Notes: a model not told the origin generated them from the letters alone. A DNA stretch of 64,000 bases from Eriocheir sinensis (GCF_024679095.1 NC_066520.1:13943209-14007208); one strand, 5' to 3'. Shown: positions 43,773-56,700, numbered from the stretch's first letter. Made by a program: numbers and translations.

Positions 43773-43888
43773 ACCTCTCTTTCGGCCACCGCTTTTGATT
43801 CTTTTTATAGGAGCAGCGAGTAGCGGTTTTTTTTTTATTATTGTGTGCCCTTGAGCTGTCTCCTTTGTTGTAAAAAAAAAAAAAAAAA
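43773..43888 (+). mobile_element. LINE 3'-UTR fragment with polyA
   Basis: ACCTCTCTTTCGGCCACC, then GGAGCAGCGAGTAGCGG, T-rich stretch, CCCTTGAGCTGTCTCCTTTG and a 16-base A run. The next bases after the A run are CCTAACC. A second copy lies at 44161-44273. The link to the RT fragment at 27884-28045 through the common tail suggests a LINE 3' UTR, but an independent SINE is possible. Confidence 0.6.
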
Positions 43889-43979
43889 CCTAACCAAATC
43901 AAACTCATCCCTCTCACACCTGAAAATAAGCTAATGCAATAACCAAAACAAACAAAACTTAGAGCTAAACAAAACTAAT

Positions 43980-44120
43980 CAAATCTAACATGACCTAACC
44001 ATAAAACCCTAACCTAACTTAACCGAACCACCCTAACCTAACCTAACCTAACCTAACCTAACCTAACCTAACCTAACTTAACCGAACCACCCTAACCTAA
44101 CCTAACCTAACCTAAACAAA
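43980..44120. repeat. Interstitial telomere-type (CCTAA)n
   Basis: About 15 perfect or near-perfect CCTAA units (TTAGG on the other strand), with the block CTAACTTAACCGAACCACCC occurring twice inside. TTAGG is the ancestral arthropod telomere repeat. The tract is internal and degraded at its edges, so it is not a chromosome end. Confidence 0.93.
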
Positions 44121-44160
44121 CCTAAAGTAAAGAATGAAACTATGATCTCCACCCGAAATT

Positions 44161-44273
44161 GACCTCTCTTTTGGCTACTCTTTACTTTTGTCTTTAATGG
44201 GAGCGGCGAGCAGCGGGCTTTTTTTAATTCTTTTTTTTTTACTTTTTGTTGCCCTTGAGAAGAAAAAAAAAAG
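44161..44273 (+). mobile_element. LINE 3'-UTR fragment with polyA, second copy
   Basis: ACCTCTCTTTTGGCTACTC, GGGAGCGGCGAGCAGCGGGC, T-rich stretch, GTTGCCCTTGAG and an A run. It parallels 43773-43888 step by step but lacks the CTGTCTCCTTTG part of the tail. Confidence 0.6.
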
Positions 44274-44403
44274 GATATTTACTCCCAGGATCCCGTGCCC
44301 AGGAGACGGAGCCGCACACCGAGGCAACGCGACTCATGCAGGGTTCACGCTCCCATTACCAATCCTTCCCCTATACACCAGTCCCATTACCATTGAAATA
44401 ACG

Positions 44404-44735
44404 GGTTATCAGATGTTTCACAAGGACAGAAGGGGAAGAAAGGGAGGTGGAGTTGTATTATTTTAAAATTCAGTCCATGGATTCAGAATCAGTTTGGGTG
44501 GATGTTTACAAGGGAAAAAAAACTAACTCTAGGAGTTCTGTACAGGCCACCCAACCTTAACCACGAGTATATTACTATTGGCAGGGCGAGAAAGGGTAGA
44601 AATGTCTGCGTAATGGGGGATTTAATTATAGGAATATAGACTGGGAGAGAGGGTGACCTAAGATAATTTCCTTAAGCAGGTAGTTACTGAGCCTACCCAT
44701 ATTAGACTTAGTCCTAACTAATAATCCTTGCTATA
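44404..44735 (+). pseudogene. LINE APE endonuclease remnant
   Basis: Frame pieces show GYQMFHKDRRGRKGGGVVLF (44407-44466), then ESVWVDVYKG, then GVLYRPPN, then NVCVMGD and NIDW after a frameshift, and LDLVLTNN. These are the ordered motifs of the apurinic-endonuclease-like domain of CR1/jockey LINEs, which nicks target DNA to start integration. At least three frame breaks are needed to read them. The front of the domain is missing. Confidence 0.75.
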
Positions 44736-45204
44736 GGTAAGGAGAGAGAGAAAGAGTGACCACAGAAGAACGGTTTTATTTAGCTAGACTGGGCAGTAAC
44801 CCGAACCAAACCCAGTGTTAGTGCCAGCAGATTGAGAAGAGAGCAACGAGGTTCTTCAAGAAGATCTCTAAGAGGGGAAAATTTAAAAGATTTGAATTCA
44901 AGGAACTGGCCAGTTTGGGTTGAGAGAACCAGGAGAAAGAAGTTGCAATACAACTCATTAGAGTTATAGTAGAGAGAGAGGGGACAGCATATACCACACA
45001 GCAGAACACTTAGAAAAGAAACATAAGAAAAAGGTTGACATGAGACTACTAAACAGATAAACACGAGATAAAGGAGAAAGAGAGAAAAAAATATGAAAAT
45101 AATGAAATCTCAGGGGTTGGTGTCAAACATTCTAGGTTAGTTAAGAAAAGTTACAAAAGGAAAAAGATTAGAAAAAAACTAAAGAAAGAAAAAAGTAAAA
45201 TATG

Positions 45205-46504
45205 GCGAAAAAAGTAACAGAAAGGCAAGCAAAAGATGTAGAGAAAATAAAACACGCATACAAACAAATTGGACCGCTGAAACAAAACATGAAATATGAA
45301 CACATTGTTGAACGACTACTTCCTTTCATCACACAAGAGGATCGAACGACTATTCCAGGTGTACGAGGGCGGATATTTAATTTAGTGATGTACTCAGTCC
45401 CACTAACCGACATCTTTAAGATGTCGGTAAATACTTCCAGCCTATGGAAAGTAGCTAATGTGACGCCGATTTTCAAAAAGGGGGACAGATCAGCTGCTTC
45501 AATCTATCGCCCTATTAGCTTAACATCGGTTACAGGCAAGATGCTGGAGTCCATAATAGCCAGGAACATTCGGGAGCATCTAGAGAAACATAGCTTAATT
45601 CACGACTCCCAGCATGGGTTCACGAATCATGCCTCACCAATCTCTTGTCCTTCTATAATCGTTTGACAAAGTTCCTCACCAACGACTATTGCTTGAATTT
45701 CAGGCTCACCAGTCCCACAAGGTTCGGTATTATCCACGAGTCCCATTACTAGTATTCTCCTGAACCACCAGATTGTATGACTGGTCGGATAAATGGCAAA
45801 TGGAGTTCAATGTAGGGAAGTGCAGTATTCTGAGTGTAGGTAGGAACAACCCCTCACATAACTATTGCTTAAATGACACTCTCATAAGCAGGTCCGGGTG
45901 CGAGAGGGATTTTGGGGTCTTAGTGAGCTCTGATCTCCGTCCAAGGGCACAATGCATTCAAGCTAGAAATCGAGCAAATAGGGTACTGGGATTTATTTCA
46001 AGGAGCGTAAGCAACAGAAGCCCCGAAGTCTTCCTCAAACTATATTTAGCATTAGTTAGACCTCATCTTGACTATGCGGTTCAGTTCTGGTCACCCTACT
46101 ATAGAATGGATATCAAAATGTTAGAATCGGTGCAGAGGAGGATGACTAAGATGATTCAGGGGTTGAGAAACTTGCCATACGAGGAAAGACTCAAATAGTT
46201 AAACTTGCATTCTCTAGAAAGGCGAAGGGTGCGTGGAGACATGATCGAGGTTTATAAATGGATGAAGGGGTTTAATAAGGGGGATATTTATAAGACTTTG
46301 TTGGTAACAGAACCTGGTAGGACACGAAGTAATGGGTTTAAACTGGATAAATTCAGATTCAACAGACATAGGCAAAAATTGATTTACTAACAGAGTGGTG
46401 GATGAGTGGAATAGGCTTAGCAGTCACGTGGTGAGTGCCAATACAATTGTCACATTCAAAAATAGATTAGATAAATTCATGGACAGCGATATTAGGTGGG
46501 GTTA
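45205..46504 (+). pseudogene. LINE reverse transcriptase remnant
   Basis: The first piece (45202-45666) contains LWKVANVTPIFKKGDRSAAS, YRPISLTSVTGKMLE, LIHDSQHGFT. The second (45773-46198) contains WSDKWQMEFNVGKCS, DFGVLVSSDLRP, LVRPHLDYAVQFWSP and LESVQRRMTKMIQGL. The third (46205-46504) contains ERRRVRGDMIEVYKWM, RTRSNGFKLDKFRF, FTNRVVDEWNRL and FKNRLDKFMDS, then a stop. The segment between the first two, which should hold the palm with the FADD catalytic motif, has shrunk to about 110 bp with only VPH-RLL and a few decayed codons. Polymerase activity is therefore lost. Only bulk motifs, not a repaired sequence, are given. Confidence 0.85.
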
Positions 46505-46590
46505 AATACACGGGAGCTTAAGTTCAAAGGAGCTGCCTCGTACAGGCCTACCGGCCTCCTGCTGACTCCTACGTTCTTATGTTCTTATGT

Positions 46591-47230
46591 TCACCGCACT
46601 TGCCTCGCCCTCGCCTCAAGACCTTTTTAGTTCCCGCCATAAATCATCATCTCACCCTCGAGTCATTGCACCCAAATACTTAGAAACGCTTCCTAAAACT
46701 TAAGTGTCCCTCCATTCACTTGCACATCTAAGCTTCTCTCTCCCTCTCTCCATCTTCCTCCCTTTCTCCCTCTCTCTCGCATAGTCGTAAATTTCCTGTA
46801 TAGTTCTCGCTGTAGCTTCGTCCATCTCACTCTCTGTAGCCCATCACCATCACGGGCGCTAAGGTAACAGGCCAAATAGATTGTTTATATCTGACTATTT
46901 ATAGAAGATAAGACAGCATCTGCGTTGTTTGTTTTTTCTACTTCTTCCTCACTCACCGCTCGCTTTCGCAACTCCACCTTAGCCATCCTTCCCTCTCCCT
47001 CTCCTCTCTCCCTCTCTCTCTCTGCAACGGCTAGCACCAGAGAGAGAGGGAGATAGGGAGGGTGAGTGAGGGAGAGGGAGGGAGGGCGGGCATGGTGGCG
47101 CAGTGACAGTCGTGTGGCTATCGGATGTCAACTGTCCCAGGGTTCTTATCTCCTTAATGCCCTGCTGGTGGCCTGTTATCGCCTCCACCTTTTTGGCGTC
47201 GTCTTCGCTATCGCTGTGGGAATATCTGGG
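46591..47230. other. Unique and C/T-rich DNA, no gene recognised
   Basis: Includes (TC)-rich pieces near 46735-46785 and 46985-47030. Frames of 60-70 codons are not supported. Confidence 0.45.
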
Positions 47231-47253
47231 CCAGCAGTAGCAGAAGGAAGAGC

Positions 47254-47287
47254 AGGAGGAGGAGGAGGAGGAGGAGGAGGAAAGAGG
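47254..47287. repeat. (GGA)n
   Basis: GGA units leading to AAAGAGGAGG. Confidence 0.9.
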
Positions 47288-47349
47288 AGGTTTGGTGGAA
47301 TCAGTCCATTGCCTCTGAAGTGTTTTAGGACGTCATTTAAACTTGTAGT

Positions 47350-47556
<207 letters not shown>

Positions 47557-47678
47557 CACAAACATATCGACAGACACAAACATATAGATAAACAGACAAA
47601 TGGACTAAGATACAGACAGACAGGCGTACAGACACACAAAAAGGAAGGAAAATGATAACAGTGTCTCTATGTAAGTAT

Positions 47679-47680
<2 letters not shown>

Positions 47681-47746
<66 letters not shown>
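47681..47746. repeat. (AC)n microsatellite
   Basis: 33 AC units. Confidence 0.98.
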
Positions 47747-47749
<3 letters not shown>

Positions 47750-47819
47750 CCTCAACACCCAAGGGTCAGACACAAACCCCCCCTTTGAGCACAAGTAACT
47801 CTATCTGTTCCAGGATTTA

Positions 47820-48643
47820 GACACATTCCTCTCTCCTGCCTCTCCTTCCCCTCTCCCTCCTCCTACCTTTCCTCCTCTCCTCCACTCCCTCCTCCTCCTA
47901 CCTTTACTCCTCTTCTTCCTCACTCACTCCTCTTTCCTACCTTCATTTCTCTCCTTACCTTTATTCCTCATTTATCCACTTCCTTATCCTTTCTACCTTT
48001 TCCTTCCCTACTTCCTCTTCTCTCCTATCTTTACTCCTCTCTTTCCTACTCCTTCTTCCTTCATCTACCTTACTTCTCCTCCTTCCTACCTTTGCTTCCT
48101 GTCATCCTCACCCTCTTCTCCTTTCTCTATACCTCTTCTCTTCTTCCTCACTCCCTCTTCCTTCCTCTACCTTCACTCCCTTCCTCTCTCTCTCTCCCTC
48201 CTCTCTCGCTTCCCTCCCTCTTCTTTCCTTTATCTACTTCTACGCCTTTCCCATTTTTTTTTCATTAACTTTTTATCTTCTATTTCTTCTTTCCTACTTC
48301 GTCTTCTTCCCCTTTCTTCCTTTCCTTCTACACCTCTCCCATCATCCTTTTCTCTCATTTGTTCTCTTTTCTGTTTCTACTTCTCTCCTACTTTACTCTC
48401 TTATCTCTCTGTTCGTTCATTCTCTCCTTCATCAAATTCCTTTTATCTCTGCTGGTTCGTTTTTCTCCTACACTTATTCCTTTATCCTCTCCTTTGCTTA
48501 CCTCGTCTATCCTCTCCTGCTTATACCTCTTTCTTCTTTTCCTGCCTCACTTCCTCTCTTCCTCCTCTGCCATCCTTCTCCTCCTCTTCCTCCTCCTCCT
48601 CTCCTCTTTTCCTGTCTTGCGTTTTATTCCTTCTTCATTACGT

Positions 48644-48645
<2 letters not shown>
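47820..48645. repeat. C/T-rich tract with CTCCTACCTTT-type units
   Basis: Motifs such as CTTCCTCACTC and CTACCTTTACTCCTC recur irregularly every 40-80 bp, suggesting an old minisatellite. No gene. Confidence 0.75.

Positions 48646-48700
<55 letters not shown>
48646..48700. repeat. (CT)n microsatellite
   Basis: About 27 CT units, followed by a short (CA)n at 48724-48745. Confidence 0.97.
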
Positions 48701-48707
<7 letters not shown>

Positions 48708-49173
48708 GCTTCCTATCTACCTAACACACACACACACACACACACGCCTTTAAATATCTTCGTCCTTTTGATGTTAGTATTTAAGGTCCAAAGTCTCTCG
48801 CTTCATTCATTCACCTCTCATTTTTTTTTTCATTCTTTCCGTTTAAGAAAATATTGCTGGGAGTTCATTGCCTTGCGTTTTTTTGTCTTAGTTTAGTTTG
48901 CCTTAGATTGATAGTGAAGGATTCCGTTTTCTTTTCCTTCTTTTCTATTTGTTTTCCTTATTTTTTTTTGTTTCGTGGGTTTGTTTGCGAAGCGTTTCAT
49001 ATTTCATCAACTTATTTTTTCTTTCGCTCTATTGGTTGTTCAGAATTTTTATTAGTTTTTATTTCTTCTTTTTTTTTTCTCTCCCGTGCATTGATTATTT
49101 TCGTCTTCTTTCTCTTTATCTCTTTCTTTATTTTTCTTTTTGTTTTATTGCGAAACGTTTTCTGTTTTTCTTC

Positions 49174-49178
<5 letters not shown>

Positions 49179-49230
<52 letters not shown>

Positions 49231-49290
49231 CTCTTCTTCTTCTTCTTCTTCCTCCTCCTCCTCCTCCTCCTCCCGCTCCTCCTCCTCCTT
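49179..49290. repeat. (CT)n-(CTT)n-(CTC)n compound repeat
   Basis: CT at 49179-49227, CTT at about 49230-49252, CTC at about 49252-49290. A further GGA run is at 49340-49378 and a CTC run at 49443-49471. Confidence 0.96.
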
Positions 49291-49559
49291 TGGTCCACAG
49301 GGAGTCATTGTGCCAAGGGAGATTGCTAGGTGACGCAGAGAAGGAGGAGGAGAAGGAGGAGGAGAAGGAGGAGGAGAACCGGGCAGTGCCACTAATAATG
49401 CCTCTTGTTTTGTCCTGCCCATGTCGTGGTGCCAGACGGCCTTCCTCCTCCTCCTCCTCCTCCTCCTCCTCGTGGAATGTCGCCGTAACCCAGAAAGGAA
49501 ACAAAGGGTCTCAGAGAAGGAGAAAGAGGAAACGTGTAGACACAAAATACAAATAAGGG

Positions 49560-50035
49560 AAGAAATGGAGGTGAGAAGAAAGGAAGGAAGGTGAGAAAAG
49601 GGACAAATGAAAGGTGAATAAGAAAGAAATGAAGGTGAATAAGAAAGCAATGAAGATGGAAAAGGAAGAATTTCCGATGCTCAATAGAGTAACCTGAACA
49701 CACGGAGGTATAAACACTATGAAATGTATGTCCTTCATATGCTTCACAGAGCACGTCTACTCCTCATGCGTATTAACCTGTTTCGTATGCATATGTTGCT
49801 ACAGAGATGAATGAATACATGAATGAATGTGCTGACCAAATCCAGTTTTAACTTGTTTTATAGTTACGTTTCATATACGGATGTTGTTAGAGAAAAAGAA
49901 AGGGAAGTCTCACACTACTGTTCTCTAGAAGGTGACTAAAGAAAAATGAAGATAAGAAGAAGGAAGCGAAGGTAACAAAACGAAATGAGGCAATAAGGAA
50001 GTGACGAGAAACGAAGATTACTAAAAAACGAACGT

Positions 50036-50036
<1 letters not shown>
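49560..50036. other. Purine-leaning unique DNA, no gene recognised
   Basis: GAAGGTGAATAAGAAAG duplicates at 49613 and 49632. The rest has no recognised structure. Confidence 0.5.

Positions 50037-50038
<2 letters not shown>

Positions 50039-50120
<82 letters not shown>
50039..50120. repeat. (GA)n microsatellite
   Basis: About 40 GA units. Confidence 0.98.
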
Positions 50121-50122
<2 letters not shown>

Positions 50123-50184
50123 CTTATCTAAATGGAGAAAGGTGCTTCACATTTTATAGCTTTTTACTTGAATGTAAGAATAAA

Positions 50185-50187
<3 letters not shown>

Positions 50188-50242
<55 letters not shown>
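50188..50242. repeat. (GT)n microsatellite
   Basis: About 27 GT units. Confidence 0.98.
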
Positions 50243-50244
<2 letters not shown>

Positions 50245-50305
50245 AAGCGAGGAAAGTGTGATGAAGGTCTAATAGGGAACATAAAAAAGATTCGCTGACA
50301 AGGAG

Positions 50306-50419
<114 letters not shown>

Positions 50420-50489
50420 CGAGCTTCCCGGACACAGAGGTCGGTGGGATTATCATGGTCGACTAATTAACTTTTGTGTGTCGTAAAAG

Positions 50490-51240
50490 AGATGATGAAG
50501 GGATGGAGGAGGAGGAGGATGTGATGCAAGAAGAAGAGAAGGAGGAGGAAGAGGAGGAGGATGGAGACGGAAAAACTGATACGGGTGAAGAAGAATGAGG
50601 AAGACGGAGAGGAAATGTAGCAATAGGAAGGAAATATATATCTAGAGATTTATTGTATTTCTATGAAGGGGGAGATAGAGTGGCGAATAATGGAATGCCG
50701 CGGGAAGTGATAAAAGAGAGTAGGAATGTTTAAAAAGAATGGCTCTCACGATGGAATGCGAAGGTGACGTTTGAAAAATTATTGGAATTGAGATGCAAGT
50801 GAAGTGAATGAAAAAACGGAAAGGAATGAAGAAGGAGGATATATAGCAATGCTTGGCGTGAATTTTAAGGATTGACTGAAAAAATGAAAATTGAAATGTG
50901 AGTGAAATGAGAATAATAATAATGAATAATAGAAAACTTGAAGGACGAAGGAGAGAAAATTTGTAGCAATGATTGACAGACATTCTAAGGAGTGACTGAA
51001 ATAAAATAAACTTAATGATATAAATAGTAAGAAACGTAAACGACATTATAAAAAGAAAAGAAAAGTGACTGCTATGAATGGAATACAGTAGAATATTTAA
51101 TCATTGGTTTGGGAGTAACTTTGAGAGGGAAATGAGAAAATGGATATTAATAAAAGCTATATTTCTCATTTTCGGTGGATCACAAATTAACAGCGTCAAA
51201 TACATAAAAAAAATATCATAAGTAAAGGAAATAGAGATCA
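50490..51240. other. Purine/A-rich DNA with about 125-bp duplication
   Basis: TATAGCAATGCTTGGCGTGA with TTTTAAGGA(T/G)TGACTGAAA at about 50840 is echoed by TGTAGCAATGATTGACAGAC with TCTAAGGAGTGACTGAAA at about 50961. A third, weaker copy lies near 50720. No gene. Confidence 0.6.
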
Positions 51241-51620
51241 GTCGCTCTTCTTTCCTACTAATTTATCCTAACCCCTCTACTCCTACTCTCATTCTTCTTT
51301 CCCTTCTCCCACGCTTTTCATCACTCCCGAGACATCTTTGAAGATTCGAAGAGACAAAAAGATTGATTTCTGCCCATATTTTTTTTAGACTTGTTCAACT
51401 CTTTCCCACCCAAAATACTCATAAAGGAAATTTCACTTTAAAGGAATAATATATCGAAACATTATAATTGGTATGTCCTCGTTTGACAGCATGAAGAGGA
51501 CAGCGACGCGTATCAGACGGGGAGGCGAAGAGGAAGTTGGAGGAATAGGAAGATAAAAACAAACAAACGAAAACGAATATAAGGAAACCAATCAACCGTT
51601 CACCTTGCATCCGATACGTC
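51241..51620. other. Unique DNA, no gene recognised
   Basis: Mixed composition. The 63-codon minus frame is not recognised. Confidence 0.45.
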
Positions 51621-51633
51621 GAAGGGGAGAGAA

Positions 51634-51672
51634 GGAAGAGGAGGAGGAGGAGGAGGAGGAGGAGGAGGAGGA
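51634..51672. repeat. (GGA)n trinucleotide repeat
   Basis: 13 GGA/AGG units. Confidence 0.96.
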
Positions 51673-51689
51673 ATACAGTCTTCCTCTTT

Positions 51690-51960
51690 CATCCTATGCA
51701 TCTCCCCCCACCCTCCTCCCATCCCTCCCTTACTTCCTCCCTTCTTCCCTCACCCCCTTCACCCTTCACTTCCTCCCTCTCTCCTTTCCCTCCCTCCCTC
51801 GCTCATTCCTTCCCTCCCTCACCTCCCATTCCCTCCCTCCCTCATTCCTTCCCCGTTTCCCTCCCTTACTCCTTTTCTCCCTTCCTCCCTTATGCCTTTA
51901 CTCCCTCCCTCCCTTACGTACCATTCCCTCCCTTACCCCGTTCCTCCCTCCATCCATTCC
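51690..51960. repeat. (CCCTCC)n polypyrimidine tract
   Basis: CCTCCCT/TTCCC units, ending at a short (CA)n (51960-51979). G-rich DNA follows to about 52055. Confidence 0.88.
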
Positions 51961-52181
51961 ACACACACACACACACACCAGGGGGGACACAGGCCACAGG
52001 AGAGGGGGGGGTGGGATTAGATAGGTAGGTAAGGAAGGGGGGCAGGGGGGGTGAAGGGGAGCATCTTGGAATACCACAAAAAGGAAGGGCCGAGGATGGA
52101 AGGCGTGAAGGGCCGGGCGAAACAATCTGAAACTCAGCGACGGTAATCTGGATAGTCTGAACCTTTTGTTTACATTATGAG

Positions 52182-52195
52182 GCGCCGTCTACCGG
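52182..52195 (-). promoter_or_regulatory. CTCF-like site
   Basis: The minus strand reads CCGGTAGACGGCGC, 12 of 14 positions of the CTCF core consensus. It sits in a small unique segment (52080-52205) between G-rich repeats. Confidence 0.2.
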
Positions 52196-52289
52196 TGGGC
52201 GAGATGAGTGAGATGGGGGGGGGGGGGAGGTGGAGGGTGAGGGAAGGGGGTATGGGATGGTATTGGTAGGTGGGGGGTGTAGCCATGGT

Positions 52290-52975
52290 CCCTACTCTCT
52301 CCTATGCCCCTCCTCCTCCTCCTCTTCCTTCTCTATGCACCTTCTCCCTCCTCCTCCTCCTCCTCCTTCTCTTCTTCCTCCACACTTGACCTCTGCCTGT
52401 CACCCTCACCTCGCAACCTCCAAAACAATACCTTTCCTTCCCTCCCTTCCTCCCTCTCTCCCTCCCTCTCTCTCTCCCCCTCCGCCGTCCACTTCTTCGC
52501 CTTAACGGCACCGCGAACCGTATTTTTAAAGCCCCGAAATTGGATGCTGATTCGAAGGTTGGTGACTAAGTGATTTTTTTTTTTATCATTACCGCGGATG
52601 TTATTATAGAGGTCCTTTTTGGTTGGCATTCTCCTCTTCATCTTCTTCTTTTCCCACTCTTTCCTTCTCCAATCCTCTCGTTTTATATCTTTTAGCATCT
52701 TTTTTTTCCCTCGCTTGCCACTTTTCTCCTTTCTCGTTTTAGTATTCGTCCTCCTCCTCTTCGTATTCACTCCCTTTTACTCCCCCATCTCCTCCTCTTC
52801 TTCCTCATTTTTATTCCTGATTTCTCTAATTATATATCCGTCATTAATTTCTCCCCCTCCACCTTTCACTACCTCCTCGTTCTAGTATTCACCCTCCTCC
52901 TCTTCGTCATCCCTCCTCTCTCCTCCTTTCTCCTCCTCCTCCTCCTTCTCCTCCTCCTCCTCCTCCTCCTCTTCT
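52290..52975. repeat. CTC-rich polypyrimidine DNA
   Basis: CTC runs at about 52308-52325, 52348-52368 and 52930-52972. A CpG-containing unique island lies at 52495-52575. Confidence 0.8.
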
Positions 52976-53140
52976 CACCTGCAACACGGGCCCTTGCGAA
53001 CACGTAAATATTGAAATACAGCACAGAGGAAAGCATTCACACCGGCAGCTTGCGTCACGCCCGAAGGTAAACACACGAAGCCGCCTCCTCCTTGCGGCCC
53101 TCCTCGGGAAAATGGAGAAGAGCTAGGGCGGGGGGGTGGA

Positions 53141-53741
<601 letters not shown>

Positions 53742-53749
53742 GGTACGAC
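53742..53749. repeat. Target-site duplication, left copy
   Basis: GGTACGAC immediately before the left terminus. The identical octamer is at 61765-61772. Confidence 0.9.
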
Positions 53750-56700
53750 TAGAGTTGCAAAGGGTGGGTAACTTTCCGGAAAAAATACAAACTTTCCAAG
53801 GAAATTTTCCGGGAATTTTCAGGGCTCGGGAATTTTGGGAATTTTCGGGAATTTTCAAAATTTTTCACATGTGTACTTGTATTACTGAACATGCAAATTC
53901 TGGTTGATATAAATATTAATTAAAAAAAAGTATTAAGCAACAGAAATTGTATTTCCAATAGGTTAGGTTAAATTTAAGGAACTTTCAACACATGATATCC
54001 ATACAGTTATAGCATACATTAACAAAGAAAGCCTTCACTGTGTTATATAGAAAGTCTCATTTAGTAAGAAAGAATAGATATTTTTCTGAGTCAAGATGTA
54101 TGGTAACTTTTGTGGTTTTGTTAGGATAAGTTTTGGGCATCTTCAAACACATGATAGCCAGCATCTTATGATATTAATCGATAAAGAGTGACCTCATTTT
54201 GTTGTATAGAAAATCTCATTGGTAAGGAAGCAGACCTATTGAAACTTAGAGTTTTTGTTAGTTAGGTTAGGGTATCTCAAAACACATAAGTCAGCAAAAC
54301 TTATATAAATCAACAAAAGAGACTCACTCACTCTGTAGTAAGCCTCATTTGTTCAAAGAATATATAGTCAAGACCTATAGTAACTGTTTTAGGGTTTCGT
54401 TAGGTTAGTTAGGTTAAGTAGGGTAACCTCACATTTTTGTATACAAAGTCTCTCTAGTAAGGAAGCATATATTCAAGACCTGTAGTAACTGTTTGGGGCT
54501 TGTTTAGATTAGGTTAGTAAAAATGTAGGTATTAATCTCATTAGTAAGGAAGCATATATGAATTTTCTGAGTCAAGACCTATTGTGCTTGTTTTGGTTTT
54601 GTTAGGTCATGTTAGGTTAAGTTTAGGGTACCTTCAGACACATGATAGCCGGCACCTTATGGTATAAATCAGCAAAGAATGACCTCACTTTGTTGTATAG
54701 AAAGTCTCACTAGTAAGAAAGCATATATGAATTTTCTGAGTCAAGACCTATAGTTTGTTTTGGTTTTGTTAGGTCATATTAGGTTAAGTTTTTTGGGTAT
54801 ATTCAAACACATGATAGCCAGCACCTTATGGTATAAATCAACAGAGAATGACCTCACTTTGTTGTATAGAAAGTCTCATTAGTAAGGAAGCACATATGAA
54901 TTTTCTGAGTCAAGACCTATAGTAACTGTTTGGGGTTTTGTTAGGTTAAGTTTAGGGTATCTTCAAACACATGATAGCCAGCACCTTATGGTATAAATCA
55001 ACAGAGAATGACCTCACTTTGTTATATAGAAAGTCTCATTAGTAAGGAAGCCTATATGAATTTTCTGAGTCAAGACCTCTAGTAATTATTTTGGTTTTGT
55101 TAGGTTAAGTTTAGGGTACCTTCAAGCACATGATAGCCAGCACCTTATGGTATAAATCAACAGAGAATAACCTTACATTGTTGTATAGAAAGTCTCATTA
55201 GTAAGGAAGCATATATGAATTTTCTGAGTCAAGACTTATAGTAACTGTTTGGGGTTTTGTTAGGTCATGTTGGGTTAAGTTTAGGGTATCTTCAGACACA
55301 TGATAGCCAGCACCTTATGGTATAAATCAACACAGAATGACCTCACTTTATTGTATAGAAAGTCTTATTAATAAGGAAGCTTATATGAATTTTCTGAGTC
55401 AAGACCTATAATGTTAGTTTTGATTTTGTTAGATCATGTTAGGTTAAGTTTAGGGCACCTTCAAACACATCATAGCTAGCACCTTATGGTATAAATCAAC
55501 AAAGAACGTCCTCACTTTGTTTTATAGAAAGTCTCATCAATAAGGAAGCACATATGAATTTTCTGTGTCAAGGCCTATAGTAACTGTTTGGGGTTTTGTT
55601 AGGTTACGTTAGGTTAAGTTTAAGGTATCTTTTACACATGATACTCACTTTGTTGTATAGAAAGTTTCATTAGTAAGGATTCATATATGAATTTTCTCAG
55701 TCAAGACCATAGTAGCTGTTTTGGGTTTTTGTTGGTTTTTTTAGGTTAAGTTTAGGTTTCTTCAGATACATAGATGATAGCACCTATGGGTATAAATCAC
55801 AAAGGATGACCTCACTTTTGTTGAGTAGAAAAGTCTCATTAGTAAGCAAGCATATATAATTTTTTTAGAGTTTAGTGTTTGTTGTTTGTTTTGTTTTTGT
55901 TAGGTGGTGTTAGGTTTTGTGCACATATGAATTTTCTGTGTCAAGGCCTATTTGTGTTTGTTTTGGTTTTGTTAGGCTAAGTTTAGGGTATCTTCAAACA
56001 CATGTTAGCCAGCACATTATGGTATAAATCAACAGAGTGACCTCACTTTGTTGCATGGAAAATCTCATTAGTAAGGAAGCACATATTAATGTTCTGAGTC
56101 AAGACCAGTAGTAAATGTTTGGGGTTTTGTTAGGTCATGTTAGGTTAAGTTTAGGGTATCTTCAAACACATGATAACCAGCACCTTATAGTATAAATCAA
56201 CAGAGAATGACCTCACTTTGTTGTATAGAAAGTCTCATTAGTAAGGAAGCATATATGAATTTTCTGAGTCAAGACCTATAGTAACTGTTTGGGGTTTTGT
56301 GAGGTTAAGTTTAGGGTATCTTCAAACACATGATAGTCAGCACCTTATGGTATTAATCAACAGAGAATGACCTCACTTTGTTGTATAGAAAGTCTCATTA
56401 GTAAGGAATCCTATTTAAATTTTCTGAGTCAAGACCTATAGTGTTTGTTTTGATTTTGTTAGATCATGTTAGGTTAAGTTTAGGGCACCTTCAAACACAT
56501 GATAGCCAGCACCTTATGGTATAATTCAACAAAGAACGACCTCACTTTGTTGTATAGAAAGTCTCATTAGTAAGGAAGCATATATGAATTTTCTGAGTCA
56601 AGACCTACAGTAGCTGTTTGGGGTTTTGTTAGGTTACATTAGGTTAAGTTTAGGGTATCTTCAGACACATGATAGCCAGCACCTTATGGTATAAATCAAC

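Larger units (their letters stand above)
44380..46590 (+). mobile_element. CR1-like LINE, inactive
   Basis: A non-LTR retrotransposon carrying, in order, remnants of the APE-type endonuclease (about 44400-44735), a long degraded linker, reverse transcriptase N-part (45400-45660), an internal deletion, and RT C-part (45773-46504). A 3' UTR follows with a hairpin AGGCC-TACC-GGCCT at 46544-46557 and a terminal TTCTTATG repeat (46573-46590). That terminal repeat, in place of polyA, is characteristic of CR1-group LINEs. Many stops and frameshifts make it a fossil. Confidence 0.85.

Noticed and set aside
43980..44120. Chromosome end
   Set aside because: Ordinary sequence continues for about 20 kb on one side and 44 kb on the other, and the tract is short and degenerate.
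53811..53855. Cluster of NF-kappaB-like GGGAATTTTC sites
   Set aside because: Their place just inside a transposon end, with inverted partners at the other end, fits subterminal transposase-binding repeats better.
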